Below are positions 30,144-44,448 of a stretch of DNA of 64,000 bases, piece after piece. Under the pieces are notes generated by a model. That model was not told where the DNA came from. It searched no databases and was given only the letters and a program-made list of their open reading frames with translations. Position 1 is the first letter of the stretch; the number at the start of each line of letters is the position of its first letter. Source of the stretch: Aculops lycopersici (lineage: Eukaryota; Arthropoda; Arachnida; Trombidiformes; Eriophyidae); assembly GCA_015350385.1 (NCBI GenBank), contig WNKI01000005.1:1894664-1958663 (forward strand), in the 5' to 3' direction. Made by a program: the position numbers and the translations under genes.

Positions 30144-32395
30144 AACCAACAGCGTCAACGACAACACAACATACGAGCAGCGCACGACACAAACACAAGT
30201 CAGTTGTGTTGTCGTTGTTGTTATTTCCTCCACTACCAACTCGCTAGTGGTAGTCGATTATTTATTATTATATCAATTTCACAGCCAATAAACAGTTAAC
30301 TCAAATGGCCTCCTCACTTACTACTTGATATGAACACAATTCAACGCAACGCAAAACACACAACAGTGGAGCCACTCGATGCTCACTCTACGCTCCTCGC
30401 GGTGGTCTGTCGGTTAGTCGGTCGGTCGGTCTTCTCATTGCAAATTCATTGCCACTTCCTCCGCTCGCTCAGTTAGTCTGTCGGTCGGTTTGCTGGTCAA
30501 GTTGGTTGGCTGGCTGGCTGGCCGGCGAGTAAAGTCACCTAGCGACAAGACTAACAGAAACAAGTGGCCACTGCAGTGGTAGTGATAAAGTTAGCTGTTT
30601 ATTAACTAAGACTAGAGCCGACAGGGGAGTTTGTTATTTTCGTTAACTGACCAGTCATTTAGTTGGCGCGAGAACAACAACGACACCGACACCGACACCC
30701 ACCGACTGAAGTGGCCAACTGCGACAACTGGTCGGCAACTAAGACGACGACAGTAGTGGCCATCAAGAAGAGCAGTCAGTCAGTTTGTTTGTTTGTTTGT
30801 TTGTTCGGTCGTTCATTCATTCAGTTGGACTAACTCGCAAGTTGAACGACGACGACGACGACGACAACGAGTTTAGTTTAGTTTAGTTGTTGCCATTAGC
30901 GATGCTCTTCATTGATGTTCTTCTTCGTTCACTTTAATCCGCGAACTCGAATGTTTTGGCATTACGCAATACGCGTTTGCCAAAGCGAGCGACTAGTAAT
31001 TACGCGCGCCACCTACCTACCTAGCAACTCGGCAACCGGAAGTTCGCGAGTGACGAGCAAAGTCTCGGCGCATAGCTGGCACTTAATTCCAAGACGACGC
31101 GTGTGCATGTAACTTTATACACTCCCGAGCAAAGGATCTGATTTCTCGCCTCCTTTCTTGCATTGAATTTGAGGTGCCTTTGGAGCCCCAGCGAGTTGAT
31201 TGTTTTTATTCAATGAGGCTTCCGAGAAAAGAGGAGGAAATCTCACCGACAAGTGACATGCTTGCTTGCCAGCCAACCAGCCAGTCGGCTAAAGTAGTCA
31301 GTTGCGCTTTTGGCTCGGTATTAGCTGGCGCCCACTTTCCCTCTCCCTTTCACTTTCACTTCCACTGTCACTTAGCCTCAATCTTCATTAGACTCCTCTG
31401 ATCCCACTTGACTGCTCCCTTTACTGTTACCTAGAAACTCGCGCCCAACTTTGTCGCCCGCGAAACTGGGGCCAGAGTTCATTCAGATATCAATTACCGT
31501 GCCACTTACGTTTTCAGTTGGTTGCTCGGTCGGTTGGTTAGTCGGAATCAAAGGGCAAGTCAAGTGGCCATTAGGCGTGCGAGTCAATAGATGAAACTTT
31601 GGCTCAGCTACAGACGAAACCGGAAGCAGCGAGACTCAATATAAGAGTCTAGTGCAGCGCCAAACCACGCGGCCACTCTCATCGACTGGCCAGATTATTT
31701 TCCCATACAGAATGGTGGACTGGTTGGTCAAAAGGCTGAGGTTACATAACCCGAATCCATCCATCATGTTGGAGGCGGGAGCTAGTTTCTATGTCGCTGG
31801 TGTTCGGTGTTTGGTGTTTGGGGAGCAACGAGCGGCTCGCGTTGCCTTGCGACTGGCGACTTGTGACATCGGACGCCATTGGAACTCATTGGAAACAGAC
31901 GACAAGACGCCGAAAGCTTTCATCTATCCTGCTGATGCGCCCACAAATGATGATGGATTCCTCGGGTTGCCGGAATAAACAGCGAGCTCATTACTCGCCG
32001 CAGGCGCCAACAGCAACCACCAACGACCCTATAGAGCCAGTGGCTTCCGGTTGCGGCTTTGGATTCTAGTAGCCTAGTTGACACACGAAACTTTTGCGGG
32101 GCGCGAGCGTCGGAAGTCGACTGTCGTGCGGCTTCCAGTTTGCACTCGCCTCGTCAATTTGGTGACGACAACACGTAACACGAAAAGCCAATGCAGCGGC
32201 AACGGCGACCACCGTCAGCGGCACGCGCCCCGATCGCCTCCGCAAGATATCGCACTTCGAGGGGCAAACGAGCGCAAGCGAGGGACGAAAGTGATACATA
32301 AATAAATGAGAGCAACGACAACAATATCAACAACATCAGCTGAGCAGCAGCACCAACGACACTGTTGTTGTAAGTTGCTCGTGCTTCTGGTGTGA

Positions 32396-32433
32396 GAACC
32401 AACCGAAATCACATGGTCGCCTTCGGTTGGTTC
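32396..32433. repeat. Perfect 12-bp inverted repeat, 14-base loop
   Basis: GAACCAACCGAA at 32396-32407 and TTCGGTTGGTTC at 32422-32433. Confidence 0.95.
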
Positions 32434-33185
32434 GGCTGTGATTCACTCTCGTTGAGCTGGATTGTCTTTGGCTCGTTATATTGTCAGCGGATTGCCGTTC
32501 ACTTGGCCGCCCGGCCGCACAACGACGGGACCTTAGTGCAGCAACAGCAACAACAACAACAGTAGCGGCGGCGCAACCACCAAAGTCGCCGGCCACTTGA
32601 GCAAATGGCGCATATAATTCGCACGAGCCGCTCGCCTGTCAAGCTGGCGGCTGATGCTGCTGCTAGTGTAACTACCGCCACCGAAGCCACTTTTACTCTT
32701 TCCAAGAATGAAAGACGAAACGAAACGAAACCCAATTGACGGGCGTGAAAGAGGAAGTTTCGCGCTTGCCCCCTTCACTTCCGCTTCGGGTTGCGATGTC
32801 ATCGGCGAGGCGAGCAAATTTCACGCGCGTCAACTACGTCGTCGTCGTCGTCGCTTTTGTTGTCGGTGTCGTTGAGAATCTAGCGCAAGTTGCTTGTGAT
32901 GTGAGAACGAAACTCACAAGCCGCGATAACAACTCAATCGTGTCGTTGGCGCAATATTGTCGCTATGCGCCCGACGCTCTCGAGTCGCTGAAGCATGAGG
33001 CTCCTCTGAGGCGGGAAGTGCGGTGTCGTAATCGTTGGCTAGCTCGCTAATATAACTTACATAACTTAAATAACAACTTCAACTTCAACTTCATCTATAT
33101 CGCACGCCCACTCGACTCGCTGCCAATTGTGAAGCGCGTTAAAGTGGCGAGGATGCCAGCGCCACTTCCGCTCGTCGTCGTCTCG

Positions 33186-33220
33186 CTGCTCTTTGGAGCA
33201 GGAGAGTCTCCAAAGAGCAG
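33186..33220. repeat. Perfect 12-bp inverted repeat, 11-base loop
   Basis: CTGCTCTTTGGA at 33186-33197 and TCCAAAGAGCAG at 33209-33220. Confidence 0.95.
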
Positions 33221-33903
33221 AGATTCTAAAGAGACTTCTGGAGCCAAGAGTCTAAACCGCAAGCCGGAAGTTGCGACCAAATGCGTGAAATCGAGTCGAT
33301 GTCTCGTCGTTCCAATCCTTCGACTAAATTTACATTGTCCTCCTCTTTCTCGCTCTCCCTCTGGATCTCGCAACATAAGCTAAAACTTAAAGTCAATCCC
33401 CTGATAGCTGAAGCCGAGAGCAAGAGCTAAAGCCAGGACTCGAAAGAATGGGCGCCGCTTGTGGTTTTTCTCACACGCACGCCGTTGAGTCGCTTGGCCG
33501 CCGCCGCCGCCGCCGCCGCCGCCGAGTTGAGTTGAATGGCAGAGCATTGAACGTGTTTGTGTTTGTGTGTGTGTGGTACAATGTTAATGTTCATGTGCAG
33601 CTAGCAACCACCACAACCAAGTCGACCACCAAGTCCAATCGGTCGCGCTCGTGTCGCTCAGCAGGTGGTCGCCGCATGACTGGCGCCTTTTCCGTGGTCG
33701 TGGCCGGCGCTGTTGTGCGAGCGCCTGCAAAGTCGGGGGTTACGTAATGAGACGCGCCCATTGTGTTGCTGTCTCCTCTCTAGTTGGTCTGTTGCTGTTG
33801 TTGTCTTCGGTGGTTGCGTCTGTTTCGGTCATGTCATTCTCTTTAATGCGACATCTTTGCCTGTGAAGGAAAGACGCAAGAAAAGTCCCAAAGAGATGGC
33901 TTC

Positions 33904-33917
33904 TTTTTTCGAAAAAA
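33904..33917. repeat. 14-bp perfect palindrome
   Basis: TTTTTTCGAAAAAA. Confidence 0.9.
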
Positions 33918-34934
33918 ATCTATCCACCAGCCGGCTCACGTTTTTCACGGTTGCTGCTAATTGTTGTCGCTGCTCACTGTGCATTTGGTTATACGAAACT
34001 TACTTGCTCGCTCTCTCGAAAAGAGCAGCACGCGTCTTGTGTTCCAAGAGATGAGGTCGCTCGTCTCCAGAGCGAGAAAGCAAGTTGCGCCCAAAAGATA
34101 AATCATCGCACTTGTTTGCTAACTTGTGGCTCTGGTGTCGCTCACTTGCGGCTCCGTCATTCAGAAAAGAAGCCGCTTGCCGGCCAATTAGAGGCTGGTG
34201 GCCGAGATTCCGCGTTGCCACTCGGAGGTCGAGAGCGAGCGTTTCAGGTGAAGTGGCGCCGCCGACAAACGAGCGCTCGGCTTTCAAGTGGCGCGGCTGG
34301 TTTCAGGTGGTTAGTCGATCGGTCGGTCGGTCGGTCGGTTGGTTCGCAGGTAAGAACTTTGTTTCTAGTTTCCAAATGTCCGCTGATCGCTTGCAACAGC
34401 TAACAATAGAAGTGACAGTGCGACAAGTGAGCAGTGAGTTCAATGTTGAGAGGAAGAAACAGGAAAGCAAAACAAACAACCGATCGACTTTTTCTTCTAC
34501 CATGAGTAAGTTGTAGTTTCATTTTCAGTTTCAGTTTCAGTTGGAGTTTGACTTTGAATTTGAAAAGAAGAAACACAACGAATCGAAGAGAGACGACACC
34601 GAATACAACGAGCCACCAAAAGAGAGACTAGCGAGCGACAAACACACAAGCTTGTAATTATCATAATTGTAGCTCACCTTTGCGCTTCTCTATCGAGCGC
34701 CGCTACCTGTCGCCGGCGTTAGCAATCGTCGCTGACAACAGGTGAAGGCTTCGGCTATTAATTGGCCGCCTTGTGTTCTCTCTAAAGACTCCAAGGAAGA
34801 CAAGCAACAACAACTTGCCCGTCGCGTCGATTGGCCAGCAACGACGCGATGTTCTCGTTTCCATTCCATTGACTCCCATTCTTCTTTCTTGGTGTCTTAT
34901 GTCTTTCCGTTTGTCTACTTGTTGTTGTTCTTTG

Positions 34935-35002
34935 TCGTTCTCGTCGTCGTCTTCGTTGTCGTTGTCGCTGTCGCTGTCGCTGTCGCTGTCGTTGTCGTTC
35001 TG
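34935..35002. repeat. (GTCGTT/GTCGCT)n hexamer repeat
   Basis: About 68 bases of interrupted hexamer repeat. Confidence 0.9.
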
Positions 35003-35486
35003 TTGGCGGCGGTGTCCTTCGCCTTCTCTTTTACCTGTTCCATTACAGGTGCGTTCAGGTAAGCGCAACCAAAACAGCAACAGAAACAACAGCGACAATG
35101 TGACAATGCAATGAGATCTACAAACAACAAACGACAGCAGCGATCCATTGTAATCCACTTGTGTTCTTGCGGCCGCCGTCTCGTTCCTCGGCCAGCCGGC
35201 TACTCGCTTGCCGGCCTCAATGTCAGCCAACCGAGCAAACTTCTGCGTCGTCTTCTCCTTTTCGTTGCCCTCTTCGAGTTCTTACCTGAGTTTTACCTGC
35301 CTCCAGCAAGAAGCGAGTGGCAGTCACGTAACACAACAAGTCAACTTAGTGTCGTTCGCTTGGCTAGTTGGCCGGTAAGTTGGTTGTTTGGCGAGTTATT
35401 TATGGTTGGTAGTGGTACTGGTAGTGGTGGCGGCGGTGGCAAGAGACAGTGAGAAACTCCATTGCATTCAACAGACAGAACAGAAC

Positions 35487-35530
35487 AGAACTGAGCTGAA
35501 CTGAACTGAACTGAACTGAACTGAACTGAA
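35487..35530. repeat. (GAACT)n pentamer repeat
   Basis: Seven to eight units of CTGAA/GAACT. Confidence 0.9.
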
Positions 35531-36508
35531 AGGAACAGAGTTGTGTGGTTCCATTCACCTGCCAATAAAAGAGCTGCCTGAGTGATAATAATATTAGCGC
35601 GTTAAATGAGCGAGTGGCCGCCGCAATCTTCCCGGCGACCAGCCGGCGGATGTGCGGCCACGCCCATTCGCGCAAAAAACACCAACCTGATTGTCGGTTC
35701 AGTTTATTGTTACGCAACCATCACCAAAGAAGGACAACCAAAACTAACAATAGGACGTCGCCCATATTTTGCGCCGGCCACTTTGTGTCGCTGCCTCTTT
35801 TCCTCATGAACTCAACTCTTCTGTGCGTGACACTTGATACAAACTCGCGGCAGCGGCGGCGCCGGCAGTGAAAGCGCTTGGAGAAAAGAGCAGTCGACAA
35901 ATGGTGCACCGACTTCTCAGGTGTCACTCATCTAATTTTCAAACTACACCAACGAGCAACATGAACCAATTTCTCAACATCAAAAGAAACACACAACATT
36001 GTAAACTAAAATGTTGACTCATAAGACGCCACTTGGAAAATTATCATATCAAGAGTGTAATTTTCCTCCAGTCGCTTTGGGCGTCAGTTGGCTCGATCGC
36101 CGTCTAGTCCAAATGGTGGACCGCAATGTTGAGTTGCGAGCTCGTAGCTGAAGGCTCTTTTGTGTTTAAAATTGTGTGTCTTTCAGTTTTCGTCATGCAA
36201 ATGGAGAGACTCGGCAGAAGGCGAGCCAAATTTGCCGCCAAATTTGCATAATTGAAACGGATTTTCAATTGTATTGTGTGCAATAGTTACATTCAAAGTC
36301 TCGAGTCTCTGTCGAATGTCTTGACGTCGGCGTCGTTGGCGTTGGGAAGATTAAATTCAACTACCTAATCTAAATGTTGTTGTTGTTGTTGTTGTCTTTG
36401 CTCCGTCGGCATTTCACTTCATGTTGGCCGCTACTTTTCATCGCCCTCAACCACGAACAGAAGCAAGAAAACTTTTCTCTTCAAACACTAGCAAAGCAAA
36501 CTAGACGA

Positions 36509-36533
36509 GTCTCGAGTTAATAAAACTCGAGAC
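36509..36533. repeat. Perfect 10-bp hairpin, 5-base loop
   Basis: GTCTCGAGTT, AATAA, AACTCGAGAC. Confidence 0.95.
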
Positions 36534-39500
36534 CAACGCCAATAAACTTTCTCAAAAGTCACTGTTGTCTGCTCCACTCAAACTTGGAGGAAAATGTTAC
36601 ACTTTGAGTTGAAGTTGTTGTTTTAGCTAGTAGAGTTAATGTTGTAATAGTGGTTGTTGTTTCGTTCAGATAAACCGAATGTCACCTGGACACGCGAGCT
36701 TCCATTCTCATTTGGTGCAACAACCAAGCAGCCACTTGTTATGCCAGGCGTCATATTGTTCGCTCTTCTGAAAACTAACTAAGATAGCGGCGCCAGCTGC
36801 CGCCTTGGGTCTAGCGCTCACCTGTCGCTCGCTCACCTGCCTCTTCATTTTCTGTTGCATAATTACTCTCGTAGAAACAGAAGGAGCAGCAGCTGTAGCT
36901 ACCAAAGTCACATTTCGTCATTCTAAAATCAATCGAGCGCTAATTACTCTCTGATTTTGCCCGAATCTCGCCCCATTGATCGTGAGTAAAAACACAATTC
37001 AGCTAGATTCTTTTCATTCAGATTGAGAGCAGCGGCATAATAGAATAGCTGTAAGTCAATTATGGAAAATTGTGTCGCTTGCAGCTGACTCCTGGAAGTT
37101 AATATTTATTTTAGAATTGATTTTGCAAGGAGAAGATGAAAATCCGCTAACTTGACAATCTTGAGCATTCATCGACAAAAAAATCCATTGAATCGTCCCA
37201 AGGAATCAACTAATGATGCCAAGTGAACTCATCGTTAGGCAGCAACGGATTCGGTTGACTCTTGCACAAAATAAGATCAGAGGAGAGGGAGAAAGAGCAA
37301 CGATTCAATTATGATTCATTTTTGCTCTATCGCTGGCAACATTTCTATAGAAATCTTCAGGTCAATTACGAGCGACTAGAGTTGGCGTGACGCAAGAAGT
37401 GGCAAAGTGGCAGTGACACATGAACTCTAGCATTTTGTCAGCTCCGAGTCTCGGTCGTCGTTTTCCTCGCAGCACGCTCAAGTCTGCCGCTTGCCTTTTA
37501 GGTTCAATAGAAGGGAGACTTGGCAATATGAGCAATGGCACCACAAGCAACCCAAGTGAGCGATGGAGTCTTTTTCTCCTCGGGCGTCTCTAGTTCTGCT
37601 CTGTATCAAGTAGAGTTAGCCACGAGAGCCAATAAAAAGCACAAGCTGACGACTAAGCTCCCTTTGTGCTATTGTGTGTGTCTCTCTCTCTCTCTCTTTC
37701 TTTCTCTCGCCAACTTTCCTATGGCAACCCGCGAGAAAAGCAACTAAACTCTGCGCCACCTGCGAGCGACGTTTGTTGTTTTTAAAATTAATCAGTTAGT
37801 TGGAGTCAAAACAATTCCGTCATCCTCTCATTCGTCGTCCTTGTTGCTGTTCCCTAGCGATGTAACAACCATGCAACCGAGCAAGAGGTGCAAAAAATCA
37901 AGGCGATAAGCAGCGAGCACTTCCGGTTGGTGGAAAAAACGCCGCTCTGGGGAGGAAAAAATCTGCGACGTTGTTGTTTTTTCCTCTCCTCCTTTACATT
38001 TAGCCCTTCGAATGTCTTCTCACTTTTCTCCTCGCTGCCTCAGTCTTTTATTTTGTCACCAAGGAAATGGAAACTATTACTGGGCAACGAAACGAGGGAA
38101 CAATACTACAAGTTTGGGGGCGAATCATCTTGGACACGCCCACAAAGTTGCGCCGCCTCATCGTAGTAGTAGTGGTTCGCGATGATTAATAAATAACGCG
38201 AAGTGAGTGCGAGTTGCAACTGCCAACATGTGCGCTCGTTGCTGGAAGTACGCGAGGGCGTGAGTTTTTTGTATTGTAACTTGTGCTTGTGTTAACATTA
38301 ACTTTTCAACGCCTATACCTATGGCACCAAATAACCACTAGAGCCGCAACAACTAAACCTAAGTTACGGCGCGCGCCTAGGAGTGACGCACAGATTGGCC
38401 TGTGTGTGTGTGTGTGCGCGCGCGCTACTTCCGGTCAGGTAGTCGAACAAAGTGGTTGGAGCAAACACGATCTGGTCGTTGTTGTTGCTGTGTTGTCGTG
38501 TGTAGCTAGTGGGCGAGTTTGCGTGTAATTGTATGTGTACTACTAGTCGGCCGGCAGCAAGTGCGGCAACCTCGGACAGCAAGCTAGCTAACTGATATAG
38601 GACAGTTTGCGGTGGTTTCTGGCGCTCGGTTAGCTCGCTGACTTAGAAGCGGATAAATGTGATTCACTTTGGCAGCGGGAGCAAAGGAAATAAAAAGGGG
38701 AAGCGTAACGCACAAGGCAAGAGCCTCGGTAAAGTGAAGTGGCGGTCGCGGCGTCGTCGTCGTCGTCGTCGTCGCCGCCGTGGCCGCAAATGACAAGACA
38801 CTTGGCGCGTGAACACAACGACCAGCGAGTTAGTGTCTGATTTTTTCCCACTCCCACTCCCAGTTTCAGTTTCAGTCTCGGTGTCGGTGTTAGTGGTGCT
38901 AGTGGTTAGTGTTACGCGAATTTTGCTTGTTGGTTTCCCCGTAACTGGTTACTTCTGGTTACTGGGCGCCAGTTTGTTCCATTTGCTGGTTACGTCATCG
39001 TCGCTTCAACAGACTTGAACTCAAGGCAAAACAGAGCCACGCCACGACGATTGACTTTGAGCTTAACCCGAAGCGAATAAAAGTGACTCGCCTAACTGCA
39101 CGACTTTTTACTCCACTTCTCTTCTCCTCTCCTCTCTCCTCTCCACTTCGCCCGACTCAAATCTCGAGCCAACGAGTCAACTACGATAAGTTAATCCTCG
39201 GCCTGCGGGATTATATAGGCAGCTCGCCTCTAACTTGTCGCAACTCAAGCTTGTGAACCACGACGACGACGACGACTTCCGGCGTCAAATCAACGACGAG
39301 ACGACGACACATCGAGGCCATGAGCTTGTGTTTGTGATTTGGTCGAGAAGCAAGAGACTACAAGATTCTCTCGCCGGTTGGAGCTTGTGCAAGTCGGTGT
39401 CAGTCGCAACTCGCCAGCCAAACTGATGTGTGTCGCGCCCCCTAACGGCAAGAAATTATCTCTCTCCCTATCGTCAACTTGAAGCGAAGTGAGTGGTTCC

Positions 39501-40444
39501 AAAGTTGACTTTTAAGCAGGAAACTCGAGCCATCAATCGCTTGGTGCGGACAAGATGTCGCGAGTTCCTGACGCAAACTCCTGAGCAACGACAACTTGGG
39601 CCCGATGCAAAGTTGCCAAGTTGCCAACAAGCGGCTCAGGCAATCGGCGGGCGATTATGGCTGCTGGCAAACCTGATCGCTTATCTCGGCGACGGCGACG
39701 ACGGCGGCGGCCCCGTCGAGTTACATTGCAAAATCGGCGGTTGGAAAGCAAGCAGATTGAAAGCGAGATCTCGGCGGCGAGATAAGTGGCCAAGTCGCCG
39801 CGTGCGTCAGATAAGAACAAGTACTAAACAGAAACAACGACAACAACAACAACATGACGCAACTACAACGACGACGACAACATTGAATCCGGCGTAAATC
39901 TCGTCCCCTTTGATACTTATGCTCTGTTGGTTCCCAAAATTCTCTTGAAAGTCGCTTATTGTATTAGCTGAAGGTAGACTTTTGTTTGAGTTTAGCAGCG
40001 GCTACCAGCGAGCGCTAAAGCCACTGTGAGCAACGAGAGGCACTCGACGACTTCCGGTTGGCGAGCCAGCGAGGCACTGCTAATCGGCCGCTCGCTGCGC
40101 TTGTGTCGCAAGGGAACAGTCTGCTCTCTTGCAACCTTTGAACCAGGTAAACAAGCGAGACTCAATGTCGTTGTTGTTATTGTTGGTGTTGTTGTTGTTG
40201 TCGACGTCGTCGTTGTTACCTCGAATGTCACTCGCACTGATTGGCAGCTAGAGCCGGCAGTTGGGATAAAAGTTGACGCCACGAGATGGGCAAATATTGT
40301 GGCCCGCGCAGCGTATTTATTAGCCAACCAGCCGTTAGTCGGTGGAGTGTATGGTGGAGGTGGCGAGAGGCAGAGAGGGAAAGAGCGAATGGTAAAAGCG
40401 TTAATCTTGCCCCTCGACACTGACACTCGATGATTTCAATCACA

Positions 40445-40469
40445 CGACGACGACGACGACGACGACGAC
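40445..40469. repeat. (GAC)n microsatellite
   Basis: 25 bases of GAC. Confidence 0.9.
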
Positions 40470-43085
40470 TTCAGCCATTTGATTTTGCCTGGCTCCCAGC
40501 TCTCTAGTCGAAACTCGCAACTCGCAACTCGCAACTCGCGAGGTGAAACTAGAGCGAGGGGATTTACTCGCGCGCTCACACACAAACACACAAGCGTCGT
40601 GATGAAAAGTGCGATGATTTCTAGATGATTTGCTGCTCATGTTGGTATCAGTGGAGTTAGTGTTGTTGTTGTTGCTGCTGTTGTGCTATTGATATTGCTA
40701 GCACAACCACCGACTTACCGATGGTTAGTTGGTGGTGTCGATGGCTGGCGACGTGTGTGCACTTTGGCGGCTTAAGTTGAAGTAGTGGTGGTGGTAGAAT
40801 ATGGAGGCAAGCAACACACGGAGGAATACCAGCGAATATCAAATATCACGTCCGCGCTGTTCATTTCGAATCCGCGGGCTTCGTTGCCGCTGCTGCTGCT
40901 CATTTTGCGCTGTTCATAGAATTCAGATTCGAATTCCAACAGAACAACAGCAACAACAACCGAACAGGCGACATAACAAATACACGAGCAGCAACGCGAA
41001 TCGCCAGCTACTTTGCCTCTACCTCCGCTTACACTCTTTGCAACTCTCTCGCTGCACCGCGCCTCGATACACGCAAATAATTAGCCAGTTATTCGTTGGC
41101 CAGAATGTCCGCCGTCGGCCAGCGAGGCGACTTTCTCGCTGGGTCTTTGCAGCGAGATTGAGTTGCAAGTGGCTCGTGGCGAGAGCAGCTAAATGGCGAA
41201 TGGTAAATATATACATTGGCGCCGGAAGTGATTGAAATGAGCAGCGGCGGCGGTGGCGACGACGGCAAACAATTGATCGCGTCGCGCAATGAGTTCCTAA
41301 CACAGAAGAGAAAGAAAGTGTACAACAAACAACCGCACGATGAATGAATGAATGAACGAATGGATGGATGTCGTCGGGTTGCTTAATAGTGGTTATAGTT
41401 AATGCGAGTTAATGACTCACTTGGCCAAACACGAGCAAAGGCAAAAGTCGGCAAGAGTGACCACGATAACGGCAATAATGAGGTGCCATAATAGTCAAGT
41501 GGCCAGTCCCATTGGCGTCTAAATGGTGTGGCGCCTTCTCGTGCGGCACGCGCCCAGCAAGCGTTTGTTTCCAGATCGACGCAATTAGCCGCCCGCTCCA
41601 CCAGCAGCGAGTCTATGAATTTGAATTGCAAAGTTGCGCTCGCTGGCCCGGCTTCCTCCGCCGGAAGTCGCCTGAGCCTTGATAGGGTTGCGAGCTCGGT
41701 AGCTGACTGATTGCTTTCCTTCTGGTTCCGTTGGAGAGACGGAGAGACGGAGAGACGGAGAAGAGGCGAAAGGGAAACCAGAGGCTCACTCCCACGTGCG
41801 AGAGCCTCAGCAGAAATAGAGAGCGCCAACTGATTGCTCGCTGTAAGTAAACAATGAGTGCAGTTGCAAAAAGAGCAGTAGTCGTCACCAACCAAATTGG
41901 CTGTGATCGACGACATTTAGATTGGGCGCGCAACTTTCGGCCGACTGGCCAACTGGCAGTCGGCGGAAGTGTACAGCTAGTGGCGGTGGCCGATGTGCAG
42001 TTAACAGCTAAAGTGTAGCAGTAGGCGAGATGATTGATAGTGTCGCGTAGCGCGCCGCGTTAGTGGGAAAAAGTAACTTGCTTGCTCTTTTTCGCTTTCT
42101 CCATTGCAAGTGTCGAGTTTCCTCGCTTCCTTCCTTCTAAATTTGCTTTGCACTCTTTTTTCTCCTCCTCGTCGAGTTGGATGGGCGGCCGGTGGGTAAG
42201 AAAGCGTGAGGTTTCTTTCGAGTTGCAACGGAGTGCTATGCGACACTCTGCTCGAGTACAACAAAAACTTTGTGACGTAACTTCATCGATAAAGATTTTT
42301 ACCGATCAAGTTGAGGATGAGAGCGTTTTACAGACACAGAGACACATAGCGAAAGCTTAACAGTTGAGAACGAGTTTTGCGGGTCGGTGGCACAAAAAGT
42401 TGAGTGGGCGTCTCCTTTCGCAAGGCCGGCGAGCTCGACGAGGAGGAGAAAAGTGGCGCCACCAAGCGGCCACTTGTTATTCCGTTCGTAGGCCAACCTT
42501 ACTCTCGCCAACATCCAGATAAACTAAGTAAAATAACTGGACACACCTGACAGCCAATGGGATTGGCGTTGGTTTTTGATGTCAGTCTATCTGTCAGTCA
42601 TTTTTGCTGCTCCCCCTTTTGCCTTTAGAGAGATGAGATTGTTTGCCTTTAGGATCTAATGTCGCTGGTGATGGCCAAAACTCGCGCGTGTTTCAGTTGA
42701 TTTGATTTGTTTGTTGTGGTACTTATTTGGTGGTGGCGTCTCTTTTTGTTGTAGGCGGAGGAGTGGACATCCTCTAGATTGAGTTTGACAATTTGTTTGC
42801 CCTCGAGGGTTCGGAAAGTCTGGCATCTCGACGGCAATTGTGGCAGGCCTCGAGCCAGAAAAGACAAGCAGGCAAACAGCAGCAGAGGCGCTTCGAGCGA
42901 CTCCAAGTCTGGGAAACCAGACGAGGGTTCGGCGTGAGATATGCCAACTTGGCCAGCTCAGTGCAATTGGATTAGTTGTGGTTCTGTAGTGATGGGGAGA
43001 ACATTAAGGTCCCGGCAGGTAAAGGTTAGATTGAGTTGAAATATTTTACCTGAAGTCCGGAGTCTGAATTCTGATTCCTGAATCG

Positions 43086-43113
43086 AATTCCTCGCCAGCG
43101 TCGGCGAGGAATT
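43086..43113. repeat. Perfect 11-bp hairpin, 6-base loop
   Basis: AATTCCTCGCC, AGCGTC, GGCGAGGAATT. Confidence 0.95.
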
Positions 43114-43424
43114 TGACTGTTCACTTTGTGTGTTGATGCTTCTACTTGCGTGTCCGTCTCTATTTATTTCATTACGCGCGGGAATTTTGTCGCATCCCCT
43201 TACCTTTCCATTTGGCTCGTTAGTTTTATTTCATTTAAAGGTTTTTCAGGTAGAAAAAGCCAGCCACTAGATTTGACCTGACACCGCCAACAGCAGCAAC
43301 TTTGTCGTCGACAGCAGCAACAACAACATGAAATAACAACCACAACAGTGGCGACAAAACCACACGACAACAACAACAACAACAACATAATCAGTGGGCA
43401 TAGGAAAATGGCATTCAATTGATG

Positions 43425-43453
43425 CGAACAATCAAATTTGATTTGATTGTTCG
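43425..43453. repeat. Perfect 13-bp hairpin, 3-base loop
   Basis: CGAACAATCAAAT, TTG, ATTTGATTGTTCG. Confidence 0.97.
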
Positions 43454-44321
43454 GGCGCAAACTTGTTGCTCTTTTGCTCACTTGATACTCGTTCAGGTAG
43501 AAAAGTCGAGAGCCTTGGAGTTTTGGTAGCGTTGCGTTTCTCAATGAGAGAAGTGGCGACAACGAGATCAGCAACAACAACAACAACCACATAAGAGGAG
43601 CATCAACTACGTAATGTAATTGGCTTGCCCGCGCCGCTGATGCTGATGCTACCTAATGCTTTCCGCTCGACTTGTTGCGTTCGACTGCTCAGTCGTTGAG
43701 ATTGTGTGTGCGTGTGGATTTATGTGTGAGCGAGTGCATTCAAAATCAAGTGGCTTTTAGTGTTAACTTTTTAACGGAGAAAAGTAACATAAGTAAAGAT
43801 AATGACGCCTAATGATGGCCGAAAAATTTGGCTTTGGCGACTTTTTTCATTCTGAAAAGTTGCCTCTTGGCGAAATTTTCGAAACCGCGCCCGACGCTAA
43901 AAATCTTCTCCATGCCAATCTTCTCAATGGCATAATTAATCAACAAAAAGTTAACCCAAATGACTAACGAGCGAGTGACACGATGCTGCCTACAACTAGT
44001 CATCTGAATGCAACAAGCAACTAAAACTAAATGTACATGCGAATACAAATACAATTTGCATTTGTGTGGTTAGTTGTTGGTGTTAGTTGGCATTAGTTTG
44101 TTAGTTTGTTGTGACCTTCGTGTGGCAAACTGCGCTGAGGTTTCGAGTAAGTTGCCATATTGCACATGAGCATTTCGTTCTCTGACTGCTCACTTGAGTA
44201 AGCATTTCCACAAAAGCAACAACAGTTCTCATCTCACTTCCGCTCCGTTTGCCTCGAGTTCGCGGAGAGTTTCGTCAATCTCTTGAAAGAGGAAAAAAGT
44301 TTGCTTAACAGAGGCAATTTT

Positions 44322-44342
44322 CCAAAAGTTTCCAACTTTTGG
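44322..44342. repeat. Perfect 9-bp hairpin, 3-base loop
   Basis: CCAAAAGTT, TCC, AACTTTTGG. Confidence 0.93.
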
Positions 44343-44448
44343 CTACAAGAAAAAACAACAAACTATAAATCTGCTACTGCTGCTGCTGCTGCTGCTGCTA
44401 CTGGCGCCGAATTATTAGCGCCTAATGTCCGAACGGCTCACTTGGTTT

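Larger units (their letters stand above)
29497..41000. other. Central desert, 29.5-41 kb
   Basis: No gene recognised. It contains GAC/GTC, GGTC, GTCGCT and GAACT microsatellites, scattered CAAGTGG, CAGGTG and GGCGCC words, and inverted repeats at 32.4, 33.2, 33.9 and 36.5 kb. Frames of 100-175 codons here (for example near 34.7-35.2 kb) translate to monotonous repeat-derived residues and are not supported as genes. Confidence 0.5.

Noticed and set aside
31652..31978. 108-codon plus-strand frame in the desert
   Set aside because: Mixed residues but no domain, no splice or promoter support, and overlapping frames of similar quality.
34703..35230. 175-codon minus-strand frame
   Set aside because: Starts without a good context and is dominated by Asp/Ser repeats complementary to the GTCGCT tract; no family match.
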